Shown here piece by piece: positions 11,957-23,869 of a DNA stretch of 64,000 nt. A program made the position numbers and the translations under genes. The DNA comes from Vesta saturnalis (Eukaryota > Arthropoda > Insecta > Coleoptera > Lampyridae): assembly GCA_036346205.1 (NCBI GenBank), contig JARFJB010000821.1:7190722-7254721 (forward strand). Direction: 5' to 3'. Under the pieces are notes generated by a model. The model worked only from the letters and a program-made list of their open reading frames with translations, was not told the origin of the DNA and did no database searches. The stretch's first letter is position 1; the number at the start of each line of letters is the position of its first letter.

Positions 11957-13537
11957 TTGATGCAGGTATATGTGTATTCGAACAAGATTGTCATGGAGCA
12001 ATCAATACGAGCTGTACGAAATATCGAACTTTTGTTTAACAAAGCGACGAAACGATTCAATGTTCCAGTAGGAAGCTTATTTCGCTGGTCCGTGAAAACC
12101 AATCCGTTGAAGAAAGAAGAATACACAAATACTTCCAGCTTTTATATTTTTTAGTAGAAATGGAAAGCGATTTTTTGGTTTAATCAACAATGAACTCAGG
12201 CGTCTTGTGTATCAATAGCGGAGCAAAATAAAATACCACACCGATTTTCTCCTGAAAAAAAAAACCGGAAAAGACTTTTTTTTTTGTAATTTCAAAGACA
12301 AACATCTCGAATTTCTCTTCGCCAACCCGCAAAATACTTCATTTGCTTGAGCTACAGGATTCAACCGGATTGTAGTTTCAACATTTTAGAAGGAAGTTAT
12401 GAACAATTCCGATTCAAGCCACACCGTATATTCAAGTGTAACGAAAAAGGAATTTCTACTGTTCCAAATAAACAACCAAAATTTCTATTGGTCAAGGGTA
12501 AAAGCAAGTTGGGGCTGTATCTTCAGCAGAGCGTAGTGTTCTGATCGCGGTTAAAGTTGTTATGGGCGCCATTGGCATCTTTGTGCCAGCGCTTCTCGTC
12601 TTCCCTCGTATGAGGCAGAATCCGTTATTCGAAGTAGGGTGGTACCGCGCTCTTCCGGATGGATACAGATGGTGATATTAGAAAAATTCATAGACCATTT
12701 TATCGAGCACATGAAGCCCTCAAGGGACAATCCTGCTTTACTCATCCACGACGGACATGCCACGAATATAAAAATGTGAATTTGTTACAGAAATGCAAAA
12801 ACCTCGATGTTGGCGTTATGTTTACACTCGGCATATTTTATTCCCGGGAAGTAAAGTGCTGGTGCACAAACAATCCTGGAAAAATGATTAGATTGGGCGG
12901 TGTCAGTCCTCTCATTGGAAAGGCATTCAAAGCAACAGGCATTTGGTCCTTCGATCAGCATACCTTTAAGGATAAAGATTTCTCAGTGACTAATGTCTTA
13001 AATCGAGAACCATTGACCCATAGCAGGGACCTCCCAAGTCGTACCTCTTTTAAATCATCTCCTCCTCAACCAGTTGACACTGCAATCTAGAACTTTGCAA
13101 GCAAACAACCACCCAGTGATTGCCACTCCCTTTCGTAACCGTCAATTTCGGTTATACCATTTGAGATTACACCACTTTCAAAAGCACTTCCACGTGGTAC
13201 TCAACAAAAAAGAAAAGGAGGAACTGCAATGGTGACAGGATTTCCCTACTTGAAGCAAATACGAGAAGAGAATGAAAAAGCAGGCAAGCCCATTCCTAGA
13301 AGGCGATTGTTTGCCGCAAAGACAAAAAACAAATGGATGACATCTCTTCTTCTGAGTCAGATGTTGAAGAAGAACTTGGTAACTACGATGAAGAAGGAAG
13401 AAATGGGTTTGTTCTTCATAATGGGGCGTCCTATGATGTAGCAGATTATGTCTATGTAGAACTTAAATCTGTCCGTGAAACAATTTGCTGTTCAAGTTGA
13501 GAAAGTTAACGATGATCAACTAGAAGTGAAGTTATAA
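11957..13537 (+). pseudogene. Pogo/Tigger-like DDE transposase, frameshifted
   Basis: Several plus-strand reading frames line up with a pogo-like transposase. The N-terminal HTH part reads ATKRFNVPVGSLFRW at about 12030-12090. The stretch KPHRIFKCNEKGISTVPNKQ at about 12414-12476 corresponds to the first catalytic Asp region, but the Asp is Asn here (NEKG). The next frame gives PALLIHDGHATN (second Asp) near 12735. Then AFKATGIWSFDQHTFKDKDF near 12930-12990 matches the usual post-catalytic region. The C-terminal part ends at 13537. At least four frame changes and the Asp-to-Asn change make it inactive. Whether it came from Tigger or another pogo branch cannot be settled by eye. Confidence 0.8.
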
Positions 13538-14311
13538 GTAATTACTGAAAAAATAAATATTTTTATTTTTCCACCAGCAGACGAGTATAGAGGGGTTCTT
13601 GTTGAAGATGTTCTGGGAATATTAAAAAAACATAGGGCGTTCCGTCATACCAAATTAAATTTTTTTAAAGTTAGTAGCGTTACCCATCCTTCCCCTATGT
13701 AACGAAACGTTTTAATCGTGTAAATAAGTATTTGTGTACGAGAATTTTTTTTAAATTTTGCTAAACAGTATTTATGTCACCTACTGGGATCTTTAATCTA
13801 GGGTTTCGTAAAGTTAAGCGTTAAACAGTAGCTCTGCAATTTAAAGTACTGGAATCATTTATATTTGAATATGGAATAATTTATTAAATAAGTTTTCGGT
13901 CATAAAAAATGGAATTTGTGTAAAATGTTTGCAGGTAATTGAAGGAAGAATGACAATTGAGATTTCATGAAATTCTCGGAATTACATAATCATGAGAGTT
14001 AACTAAAAAGTTTACTTACTTATTTTTTCAATATTTACTCTCAGTAAATTTAATGATTTAAATTTTGGAAAAGATTTCTTGAATTTCGTTTGGTAACTAT
14101 TGTTACTTGAACATTTTGTCGAGTAGTACTTTGGTGGTTTTAAAGCAATGAAGCGATAGTATAGGAATTAAAATTTTTACTTTAATTTTGAAGTAAAAAT
14201 AAAATGACAGTGCTTACAAATGATTGACAGACGAAAAAGTTATAGTCTCGAACTTCTGCATTTCATATCGAAGGTGATATTACTTACCACATCTGACGTT
14301 GCCCGTTCTAG
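13538..14311. other. No recognisable feature
   Basis: AT-rich DNA downstream of the pogo-like pseudogene. No coding stretch, repeat or RNA gene was seen. Confidence 0.6.
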
Positions 14312-14524
14312 AGGTATTATTGGTCAAATTCAAATGTAGATGGAAAAACGCCATCCCTTACCATAGTGCCAAAATGTTGGTGTAAAAAGAAATCAAGGGG
14401 TACGAATAATCAATCTTCATGTAGTTCTCCGTCAATTGTAAAGCAACCACGACGTGTTACTTATGTACAGATTTTGGAGCGGTCGAATAAAGGAATTATT
14501 TTGGGTGTCCCCGAATTGTCTTAA
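14312..14524 (+). CDS. Possible terminal exon, unrecognised
   Basis: The frame opens just after a TTCTAG sequence that could act as a splice acceptor. It runs for 70 codons without an ATG and closes at TAA 14522-14524. The content is Ser- and Lys/Arg-rich with two Cys close together (PKCWCKKKSRGTNNQ), followed by PRRVTYVQILER. This looks more like coding than the surrounding AT-rich DNA, but I recognise no family. It may belong with the exon-like stretch at 16072-16258 on the same strand. Confidence 0.28.
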   Translation, partial: RYYWSNSNVDGKTPSLTIVPKCWCKKKSRGTNNQSSCSSPSIVKQPRRVTYVQILERSNKGIILGVPELS

Positions 14525-16071
14525 TTATAATGCAGTAGCTTAATTTCGAGCTAAATATGTGAGATAAACTACACAATATAGCATTATGTGCAGTTCCTAA
14601 GCATTAGTTGACGACGGAATTGTTTCTAAAACTTAACTAAAGCATTCCAATTTATAAAATTGTGTCTAAGATAGTTTTGTTAAAAGAGACCGTGACTGCA
14701 AAGGAATTAAAGTGTAATTCCAAAATAATTAAAGTGTAGAAAAGTTAATAATTTTGTAGATAAGAAAAAAAAACGGAAATTAAATGTTAACCCTTCATCA
14801 GGATATAGTGTTAAGGATTGCCAATGTAGAATAAATTGTATTAAATAGGTTATGCTGAAAATATTTAGCAAAATAAACTATTACAAGTGAACGATTTTTT
14901 ATATACTCAAACAAAGCATTTATCAGTGATATAATACATATTGAGTGACGCAAGACTATTCGGCCCGAAGATATATAAAGCTGAGAAAGTCGAGAAAGTG
15001 AGCTGTTCGCGGTGAACACGCTACTGCCAACAATTTATATGCTTAATAGCTATTGGAATGTCCTGCCTTGGACAACTTCGAAGTAGATCGGAATAAAACG
15101 AGTGTCGTAGGAAATCTGATTCGATAATTGTTTGTTTAGCAGTGTCTAAATAAAGAAATCCATTTTAATCCGGTTATACATATTGTAATATGTTTTATAA
15201 CGGGGTTTCGCATTCATCCACAATTGGTTATGTAAGTTAGTTTTAAGAAATCACTTTTTGTGGTTTATGTGAATCAATCAACGCATTATTTTTTTTTTAA
15301 ATATTAAGTATTAGGTGAATCTGAAATATTTTCTTTATTGAAGTAAACACGTATATCACAGTAATTTATTTTCAGAGGATCCATCTTAGGTATTAATATG
15401 CAAAATTTACAGTTTATATTCTTTATTGTGTAGTGTCGTAAAAGTATTCATTAATAAGGAACTGGAATTTAAATTCGTTTGAATCTAGGATAGCTCGAGA
15501 TACAATTAAGAAGAGCTGCCAATTAAATGTTCGGCTACATTACGAGTTATTGCTCTTGAAGCAGTTACTACGTATTATGTTCACAATAATCACAATAATC
15601 ATTTACAGAGGCTACAGAATGGACATCAGTTTGGACTCTTTTAGTAGATTTTCTAAATTGGCTTAATTTTATTTGATTTATATTACTCGCTTAGTTATAA
15701 TAAGTGTTTGTTTTATATATGAGGGGCGATTCATTAATTTTCGAGAAACATACCTACTACTGCTTGTACTATACTTTAAAAGGTTTATGTTTACAAAATT
15801 TACCCAAAACCGTTTATTCATTATTTTGGATTCAAATAAATTGAAAGAACTTGGTTACATAGATCATAATGTACTTTTTGAAACTTAAAGTGAGTATTGC
15901 GGATTTTGTGTTCGAAATTGAGTTAGCATTCTACTGAATGGGCAGTTATATTGCTTTCTGCTATCATTCAAGATTCTTAACAACTCGACTAATGACTTTC
16001 TACCGAGATAATGGCACCTCATGACGTTTATTATCGAATTTTATTTCATAATAAGTGAAGCAATTTTGCAG
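14525..16071. other. Long AT-rich interval, no gene supported
   Basis: Open frames at 14798-15019 (minus) and 15673-15888 (plus) are AT-driven and rich in Phe, Ile and Leu, without recognisable motifs. I found no repeats shared with other parts of the window. Confidence 0.55.
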
Positions 16072-16258
16072 ATTCTCCAGATCTTACTACGAACCACGAC
16101 CGTCTTCGTCTAGTTCAGTCGGCAATGGGGCGCCTAATGAAAATTTAGCGCATAATGAAATAAAACGTGTACAAGCTCTTTTATCTAGTAATTTTCACCT
16201 CAGATGTTTCTTTTCCATTCGGTTGCGGAATAAAATGATATTAAAACCTAGTAGATAG
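16072..16258 (+). CDS. Possible exon, unrecognised Ser-rich product
   Basis: Preceded by a TTTTGCAG acceptor and open to a TAG at 16256-16258. It reads SRSYYEPRPSSSSSVGNGAP and then NEIKRVQALLSSN. Serine-rich, low-hydrophobicity sequence followed by an amphipathic stretch is typical of eukaryotic coding DNA. An internal CTA|GTAATT near 16188 could be a donor, in which case the last 23 codons would be intronic. The family is unknown. Confidence 0.3.
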
Positions 16259-16760
16259 TATTTATCTGACTAAGAGTTCGTTAAAACTGTATACCATGGA
16301 CATGTTTTTTAAACGTTTGTTTTAAATTGGACAAAGGCTGACACATACGTACTATATTTGAACATTGTAACTATTGTGTAAGCGAACAACGTGATTAACT
16401 AGCATTGTATCTTTTTGTAAGAGCCTCCTTTTGTTTCTATATGTAAGAGGAAGGAGGGTCTTACCTAATATATACACAATTCAATAAATCGGTCTATAAT
16501 CGCATAACTTTATTATCACTCACCAAACTCAGTCCGGTTTGATAGGGCTTCTATCAGGATTGTGCCATTACTGCCCTTGGCTTGGCGACTGCAATTATAA
16601 AGAAAACACAAGGAGCATCTCTGACTGTGCCAATCTCAACTCATACTTTTACAGTTATTGTACAATTCTAAGGCCAATCAGCTATTGAACGCAATAGCTG
16701 TATTTTCCCTGTCGGGAAAACATTGTCTAATGAATCTGAGGATCTTCCTACGCCAGATCC
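16259..16760. other. No gene; short inverted motif
   Basis: A hairpin-like pair, AAGAGCCTCCTT and AAGGAGGGTCTT, spans about 16420-16462, followed by AATAAA at about 16493. This could be the end of a retroelement, but no matching partner was found. Confidence 0.35.
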
Positions 16761-17130
16761 TTCTACTCCCAAAACACGTATCCTCCAAAGAATAAACCGC
16801 CCTCATAGGAAGAGGGTCTGCAGGAGTCTTCTAACGTCAGACAGAAGCAATAAGCTTTAAGTCCGAATACGTAACTCCAATGAATTAATGGGGGACTTCC
16901 AACGTTGGGGAAGGCCCAGATTACGTAATCCTCGTGCATAAGATGATGGGTGCCCAAGGCTCTCCTATAAGACCATCTACGTATCCTCCTGTGCATTAAA
17001 CCACCCTCCTCAAAGATAAGGGCATACAAGGGTGTTCCAACGTCAGACAAGGGCCACATGCTACATGGCATGGATACTGACCCTGTGCCTGAACGTAATC
17101 CCCATGAGGCCTTCTAACGTCGATCTGGTT
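16761..17130. repeat. Diverged minisatellite, about five units
   Basis: Blocks such as ACGTATCCTCC / CGTAATCCTCGTGCAT, AACCGCCCTC / AACCACCCTC and TTCTAACGTCAGACA / TTCCAACGTCAGACA recur at irregular spacing of about 60-110 bp. The region is GC-richer than its surroundings. It lies about 500 bp from the minus-strand gag, so it may be untranslated or terminal-repeat sequence of that retroelement. The 102-codon minus frame through it is a by-product. Confidence 0.6.
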
Positions 17131-17618
17131 CTAATCATCCCTAATAGTTACGGGACCGGCAGTAGTTAAACTGCCCGTACGAACGCACATTAATTACCAC
17201 TCATCATCACATCTCGCGCATCAAGCAATTATAGATACAAACCGTCGCATCTATCATTCGCACGCTTCTTAGTAACATTAACATAACACTACTTAAGGTA
17301 CCTTTAACATGTCATGTAATCATACATCATATCCTTAAGAACAGCAATTATTACTTTACTCACATGCAAATTAATTACCCGTAATGACACTACATGTAGG
17401 TGTCAATAACAATGCAAAGTTAGATATGCTCACCTTCACCGCACAAAAATAGAACAGCACTATTCACAAGAAAACTCAATTACGTACAGAATATTCCTTC
17501 AAGTCAATATTAGTGATTTGTATATCGATTTTGTTAACGACCGTCTCTATTAGTTCATAGACCGGCATTTCCCCTAAGTTTAATATAGTGACATATTTAT
17601 GGGCCCTTATTTTAATTA
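17131..17618. other. No gene; short palindrome
   Basis: GGCAGT-AGTTAA-ACTGCC at about 17158-17175 can form a 6-bp hairpin. Otherwise AT-rich with no supported feature. Confidence 0.4.
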
Positions 17619-18462
17619 CTATACAACGACCTCGACAAAAAAAAGGAACGCATGTATTGAATAACCCATAATTTTATTAAAACTAACGATTACATAATGA
17701 AGAAAATAAATAATTTTTGTATGATATTTACATCCGGCCAACCTATCGCTCACTTCGCCCTCGAAGTGGTCGTTATCTTCCGAACTACTAGATGTATATG
17801 GGACCCCATCGCTGCCACTGTCACTGTCGATAGCATCCGACAAAGCACCGGGAGGAGCCCATTTCCGCATTTTGTCAACCTTCTCATATTTTGCACGTTT
17901 TTGGGTTCTCTGGGACCCTTCCATGTCTGGATGAGGTTTCCTTTCGGTGGAAGAACTGGCAGTGTACGAAAATATTGAATGAGGTCTTCTGGTTTTTGAA
18001 AATTTGCCGCCCTTATAGAATTCTTGAGGACCGAATCTTGAATTCCCCCTATCAGACAAGACACAGCATCTGCCCCCGAAATTTTGCATGCCATCACCAG
18101 CGCCATTTTTTCATAATAATATTTGGTGTAGCTCTCACCAAATTCCTTGCGTCTATGAAACATCTCTTCCAAGCATTGGTAAAAATCTCTCGTCGGTGGA
18201 AAAACTTGGACAAGCTCTTGTTTCCACTCAATCCAACTGAGCTTTACAGTGCGTAAACCTTTATACCATGTCTCTGCCAACCCGCGCAATTTCGAAAGGG
18301 CATGGTAAATAGTTGATTCTTCAGACCACTGAAAAACTTCGCACAATTCGTCAATTCTTCGAAACCAGGTTTGAATATCGTGGTTTTTGTCCTACGGATC
18401 AAATGTTGGTACTGCTTCCCCACGGAATGACGTAATCGTCTGAGAAGTCGCAATGTTCCCAA
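17619..18462 (-). pseudogene. Ty3/gypsy-type Gag fragment
   Basis: The main minus-strand frame (18346-17750, 198 codons) carries typical retrotransposon Gag capsid features: LRGLAETWYKGL, then SWIEWKQELVQVFPP, then GESYTKYYYEKMALVMACK, then LIGGIQDSVLKNSIR. Upstream in the same frame is an in-frame TAG followed by DKNHDIQTWFRRIDELCEVF, so the protein once began further out. A shift near residue 130 leads into an acidic Ser-rich tail (DSDSGSDGVPYTSSSSEDND) in the frame ending at 17619. Protease, reverse transcriptase and integrase are absent. The product is a self-assembling Gag in intact relatives; this copy is broken. Confidence 0.75.
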
Positions 18463-19099
18463 CGAACGATCGTATTATATTTTGTATCTTAAAATATGGG
18501 ATTGTTTCTATAGAATTTAGGGTTTACAAAACTGTTACATTTTAGTATTGAAAAGGTACAAAAGAGTATCACGAATATAATTAGCTTATTTTAATTAAAT
18601 TAAATCTTTATCCATAGTACTTGGTTCACGAATTTAGGGTTTTGAGTAAACAAGCTTTGTAATTCATGTTTGCCATAAATTTGATGTACAGTTTAGATAG
18701 TTTATTTAGTTAATCTAAAGTGCACGAAAACCATTTAATTGAAATGGTTCCCAAGATGATACGCTGCCTTCCAGAACCAGTTAGTGCTTTGCCTTAATAT
18801 ATCTACGCGACTTATTGCTTTTGTGGTAGCATTTCTGGTGCTTTGTTTTGGTTTAGTGCTATTTTTAGAGGTTAAATTGCTTATAATATTTCACTGAATA
18901 CTATCAACATGAGTAATTGAAGTCCAACTAATGATTCCTTCCCCTCAGAAGCTGAGTATGTAAATTTTAACAAGTGCTGTTTACAAATACAAATTCACAG
19001 CAACATAAATGATCTACGCGGTTGATTTAATTATCTCCACACGATTAGGTATTATTATGCGCGCATGGCGTGACCCATTATTATCCAAATTTATTATAT
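18463..19099. other. No recognisable feature
   Basis: AT-rich DNA upstream of the Gag fragment. I saw no terminal repeat or primer-binding site with confidence. Confidence 0.5.
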
Positions 19100-19270
19100 T
19101 CACATTATTTCGGTGCAAGGAATCCACATTATTTTGAAACTTTAACAAATCTACAATTGTTTCATAAACCTAGTTCGCTTCGTCAGGATTGACAAGAAAT
19201 TGACATTTATCGTTGACAGCAACTTGATATAATCTAAATAAAACAGCCAATAGTAGGACTCTTTGTCTGA
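19100..19270 (-). mobile_element. PLE 3'-terminal fragment, inverted partner of 21760-21900
   Basis: Reverse-complementing this stretch gives blocks AGAGTCCT..TATTGGCTGTT, TTAGATTATATCAA, CTGTCAATCCTGACG and GAAACAATTGTAGATTT. These match 21766-21875 in the same order. It is the distal end of the minus-strand PLE at 20614-21060, separated from it by about 1.35 kb of inserted or unrelated DNA. Confidence 0.7.
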
Positions 19271-20335
19271 ATGTGTTGGTACAGGCTAAATACTCACTAG
19301 AGTATCCAGCTCGTAAAGGCAATTTGTGCCTCAGTGGTGTGGGCGAGGTTCTTACTTAATCATGTAAAAGGGCACTCGTCACAACTCCAACGACATCAAA
19401 TTCGGGTAAAACTGTCAAAAAGACGTCACCTGTTAAATCACTTATAGCGAGAAAACGTCATGAACAGATATTATTAAATTGGCCTAACAGGAAACCAAAA
19501 CATTCACTCAAAGATAACCTACTCTACTACTAAAAATCCAAAAATCTTTGCGCGAAGTTCACCTAAATTCCATTGAAATTTTAAGCTTTATGTAAAAGCC
19601 GCAAAATTTCGAAAATAAAACCCAAACTCATTAAACATTTCGACAAACCACACGCTAAAATTATTGGCTCAACTAACCAAGAATAAATGAAAATACGATA
19701 CTTAATTCTTCAACTTAAACGACAGAAATGCGCCACTACAACAAAATTAAACGTGATGGAAAATTGATAAAACCCTAAAATTTATTAAACGTCGGTATCG
19801 AGAGGTAATGCCTAAATTCCAAAAAAATTACTCAGCTGCCATAACAAATAATTAGATTATCTTACCTGTTTAGCAAATCAGGCACCAACAAAAATGTCTA
19901 CAATCGGTATGTTGATTCTTATAAAAAATTATTCCAAAAATATTTGCGACTATTCGCAAAACCCTCGTATGCAAAATCAAACAGCTGTTCGGTCAACGAC
20001 TGACTCGCTACATAATTTTCGTTACTTTATAATTTAAAATCCATTTTAAAATGACTTGTTAATTAACAAAAAAAAACTTGTACAATTCTGATTTTGAATG
20101 AATTTTTACTTCAGAAAACAGAAATCACTTTACTTCATTTACAACCAGTCGTAATTAAATCAAACAATCCGCTATCAAATGTGTTCAAATTAAAAAAATA
20201 CATTGCGTTAAATCTTTAAAAGTTACGTTAAAATACAATAATCAATGTAAAATTTTGAACGTAATTACTCTACTTCAAATAAACATAAAAAATATTGACG
20301 TTACTGCATGATCTAATTCTCATAAAAAAAACGCT
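19271..20335. other. Interposed DNA splitting a PLE
   Basis: About 1.05 kb with no recognisable gene, lying between the terminal fragment and body of the minus-strand PLE. The segment 20336-20404 at its edge is an inverted copy of 23004-23080 next to a (TA)n tract. The interval may therefore be a non-autonomous element ending at that tract. Confidence 0.45.
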
Positions 20336-20401
20336 TAAAATATACGTGTTATGATGCTGTACAACGTTCGGTTTACACTTACAATAAGTACATTAACCTA
20401 A

Positions 20402-20449
<48 letters not shown>
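20336..20449. repeat. Repeat terminus plus (TA)n
   Basis: The sequence 20336-20404 is the reverse complement of 23004-23080 (shared TTTAGGTTAAT, ACTTATTGTAAGTGTAAACC and GTTGTACAGCATCATA). In both places the block abuts a (TA)n run; here that run is 20405-20449. Confidence 0.8.
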
Positions 20450-20451
<2 letters not shown>

Positions 20452-20613
20452 GCTCCAATCTAAACTTCCTAACAAATTAAAAATAAAAAACTTTCCACAT
20501 TCATGCGATTCGCTTACGATAGTTATACTATATTTAAGATGTACGGGACTAACAAATAATTTATAATTCGAAAATTATCGGCAAACCTTTGATAAAATCA
20601 TGGACACATGACA

Positions 20614-21060
20614 GTGTATAGACATTTGGGCTTCATAAAAGAAAGCTCACAATAGAATTACTAAAATTGTTAATTTAGAAGACAATTAAACAAGTGAAGA
20701 ATTTCCCAGTTTTATCTGTTCGTTGACTATTTTATACTAAGAGTCTATTAAATGTCTTTTAATTTCAAACTCTTCTAAAAAGCCAAGTTATTGTTACTTG
20801 GCAGTCACAAACGTGTCAAATTTATGGTTCTGTGTTTAGTGTAAGTGAGTGTCCTATGTTAATTAAATGTTTGTCGTAATGAGAGTTTTCTATGTGTTTT
20901 AGTCTGTAAACTCGTAAATTTCTTAGCGTTGGACCGATGTAGACTGCGTTACATTCATGACATTTTAATTTGTATACATCTGACTTCTTTAATACATGTA
21001 TTTTTGTTTTAATATTTAATAACATTGTGGTTACATTACTTTCTTTCTTAAACGAGGCAG
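20614..21060 (-). pseudogene. Penelope-like element, GIY-YIG endonuclease end
   Basis: The minus frame at 21025-20822 reads KSDVYKLKCHECNAVYIGPT then LRNLRV..RLKHIENSHYDKH and GHSL. This is the VYKLxC..C...YIGxT signature and downstream EH of the GIY-YIG nuclease attached to Penelope-like reverse transcriptases, where it nicks target DNA. The usual YIGQT is YIGPT here. Only the C-terminal end is present. It faces a second copy (21061-21900) on the other strand. Confidence 0.8.
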
Positions 21061-21900
21061 AAGCAGATGTAATTGGAAATATTATTTTTGAAATATTATT
21101 TGAAATGTTACCACAGTAGGTTTTGCATCAAAACAATTTATGCAGAACTTACTTTCAGACTACAACCAATCGAATTTGACTGCTTATACGATAAAATTAA
21201 AGAAAATGTTAGAAACATTAAATACAATACGTTCTTGAAACAAACAAAAAAGCTAACATTTCAAATAATATATCAAATAACATCTGCTTCAGTTTCGTTT
21301 AAAAAAGAAATTGCTATAAGCACAATTTTATTAACTGTTAAAACAAAAATACCTTTTTCAAACAAGGTATATACAAATTAAAATGTCCTGAATGCAACGC
21401 ATCCTATATCGGTCAAACATTAAGAAATTTTGAGGTTAAGTACACTGAGCGCTACGAGCTTATAGACTACAACACACCGAAAACTCTCATTATGGCAAAC
21501 ATCTAATTAACACAGGACACTCACTCACACCACACACGGAACCTGAAATTTTATACGTTTGTGACAAGAAACAAGAACCTGACTTTTTAGAAGAGTTTGA
21601 ACTTAAAAGACATTTAATAGAGCCTTAGTATAAAGTAGTCAACGAACAGATAAATCTAGGAAATTCTCCACTCCTGAACTATCTTCTTAATTAATAATAT
21701 TAATAATTTTATTGTGAGCTTTCTTTTATGAAATCTAAATGTCTATACACATTCATTAAAGAAAGAGTCCTCTTATTGGCTGTTCAAATAATTAGATTAT
21801 ATCAAACAGCTGTCAATCCTGACGGTACGATCTAGGTTCTTGAAACAATTGTAGATTTCTTAAAGTTTTAATATATTGTGGATTTTCTTTAACACATGTA
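21061..21900 (+). pseudogene. Penelope-like element, second copy, inverted
   Basis: The plus frame runs SASVSFKKEIAISTILLTVK then LKCPECNASYIGQTLRNFEV near 21380-21440, the GIY-YIG nuclease core. It then decays through stops to FVTRNKN near 21560 and a 3' tail ending near 21900. The same order of blocks, reversed, makes up 19100-19270 plus 20614-21060. Reverse transcriptase motifs are not seen, so it is 5'-truncated. A 102-codon plus frame at 21073-21381 is its N-terminal remnant. Confidence 0.8.
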
Positions 21901-22120
21901 TGTTATATTTCAATCTATATTGATATTAATTTACATTTATCATTCCGGCAGCGCATGTGAAAGGATGTTGATATGCACTCTAAGCAGCAGTCGTTTGCGT
22001 GCCTGTTGGAAACCTGGATCATAGTTTTTCGCTCAATATCGGAGGTCGACAGGTTAAAATCTGTGGAGATTGCGTTTTCTCCTAACGTTAACACAGGTAG
22101 GTTATTGTTCCTTCCCTTAC

Positions 22121-22212
22121 TTTGTGTGTGTGTGTGTGCGCGTGTGTGCGTGTGTGCGTGTGTGCGTGTGTGCGTGTGTGCGTGTGTGCGGGTGTGTGCG
22201 TGTGTGCGTGCG
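22121..22212. repeat. (GTGTGTGC)n tract
   Basis: Alternating GT and GC dinucleotides of Z-DNA-prone type, directly followed by the tandem duplication at 22213-22505. Confidence 0.95.
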
Positions 22213-22505
22213 TATAAATACCAACAATGTTATATCAAAAAAATTGTAATTAAATTTCCTATCTATCAATGTAACACAATGTATACCTTTTCATTTAAAT
22301 AAATCAAGTTATCTATGATTAAAAATCTTAAACTTTGCAAATTCAGTAAAAAAGCTGGATTATCAAAAAACGGCAAAACATAAATACCAACAATGTTATA
22401 TCATAAAAAAATGTAACTAAATGTCCTATCTAACAATGTAAAACAATGTATACCTTTCCATTTAAAAAAATCAAGTTATCTATGATTGAAAATCTTGTAC
22501 TTTGC
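22213..22505. repeat. Tandem duplication, about 167-bp period
   Basis: The block starting ATAAATACCAACAATGTTAT at 22213 returns at 22381. The copies stay similar through ATCAAGTTATCTATGATT to about 22340 and 22505. Differences are single bases, so the duplication is moderately recent. No coding content. Confidence 0.85.
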
Positions 22506-22933
22506 ATTACGATTTCTCGAAAATTAAATAAGATAATAGTACTATTTTTACGATTTTATGTAGCACAGTCTATGACTAATCAACCATTAAAATTTTAGTG
22601 TTACACACTTCTCAATACGGTTGTTACAATTTCTCTTTTCAACCTCTAAATTTTCAAAAAAATCGAATGCAGCGCCTAAATTGCGCGTTTAAGATACCTC
22701 ATATAGTGCCCTTAAAATTAACCAGGGAATCCAAATTTATAATAATATACGGTATGTTCCAATTAAAAAAATATAACTTTGTGTTGTAATACCCTATATA
22801 CGAGTAGTAATTTTTGCGAAAATATTTTCTAATTGTAACCCGAAAGATCCCACACAATCCTGCAATAAATAATTTTGAAAACGATATTGTATAAACTCAT
22901 AAAGCTTCGCCCACGCACTATTGGCGGACCCTG
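22506..22933. other. No recognisable feature
   Basis: AT-rich, with one short open frame at 22598-22789 lacking motifs. The last 30 bases (around GCGGACCCTG) lead into a (TA)n tract. Confidence 0.5.
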
Positions 22934-22953
22934 TATATATATATATATATAAT

Positions 22954-23006
<53 letters not shown>

Positions 23007-23080
23007 TTAGGTTAATTTACTTATTGTAAGTGTAAACCCAATGTTGTACAGCATCATACTACGTATATCTTAAGCGTTTG
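22934..23080. repeat. (TA)n tract plus repeat terminus
   Basis: (TA)n at 22934-22950 and 22957-23004 is followed by 23004-23080, the inverted partner of 20336-20404. Confidence 0.85.
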
Positions 23081-23272
23081 TGTTTGTGCTGGTGCTTGCG
23101 CTTGCGTTTGCGTTTGCGTGTGAGTTTGCGTTTGCGTTTTCGTTTGCGTTTCCGTTTGCGTTTCCGTTTGTGTGTGCGTGTGCGTGTGCGTGTGCGTGTG
23201 CGTGTGCGTGTGCGCGTGCGAGTGCGTGTGCGTGTGCGAATGCGTGTGCGTGTGCGTGTGCGTCTGCGTGTG

Positions 23273-23344
<72 letters not shown>

Positions 23345-23456
23345 TTGTGTGGTTGTGTGGGTGTGTGCGTGCTTGTGTGCATGCGTGCGTTCGTATGTTT
23401 GTGTGTGTGATTGTGTGGTTGTGTGGGTGTGTGCGTGCTTCTGTGCATGCGTGCGT

Positions 23457-23523
<67 letters not shown>
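23081..23523. repeat. Compound (GTTTGC)n-(GTGTGC)n-(GT)n tract with internal duplication
   Basis: Unit composition changes along the tract. Within it, the block containing GATTGTGTGGTTGTGTGGG through GCATGCGTGCGTTCGT occurs twice, at about 23343-23395 and 23409-23460. Both strands contain long His/Thr or Cys/Val frames that are artefacts. Confidence 0.95.
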
Positions 23524-23525
<2 letters not shown>

Positions 23526-23700
23526 TTAATGTCCACAATAACTCCAGTTTAAGCTTGATTTCATTTCTCCTGGAACTGATTTTAGGAAATCCAGCTACAG
23601 CAAATATTTCTAAAACAGCTGTATATTTAAAATATATAAAAGTATCGGCATGTAGATATCAAAATTATAAATTAATTATGTTCTATGCAATTTCTTGATA
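23524..23700 (+). repeat. Repeat family flanking a GT/GC microsatellite, copy 1
   Basis: Blocks GTCCACAATAACTC, TCCTGGAACTGATTTTAG and AACAGCTGTATATTT match, in order and inverted, the stretch 34900-35080. In both places a GT/GC alternating tract is directly adjacent, so the microsatellite appears to be part of a mobile unit. Confidence 0.65.
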
Positions 23701-23869
23701 CCACGCGTCATTTGGCGGTAAATAATTGCTCAGGTGGAACTTAAGTGTTTGTTCAAATTTTAATACCTGAATACCGAAGTACTTTGGTGCGAAGCCAAAC
23801 TGCATTAAAAATTAAATAAGTTTGAAAACGCTTAGCTATATTATCAATATTTTTATATAAGCGGGCGAC

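Noticed and set aside
16763..17071. 102-codon minus-strand ORF as a gene
   Set aside because: It runs across diverged minisatellite units and shows no family motif.
23054..23552. Several open frames of 88-160 codons (poly His-Thr, Cys-Val, Arg-Thr)
   Set aside because: Produced by GT/GC dinucleotide repeats; both strands are open in several frames, so no coding evidence.
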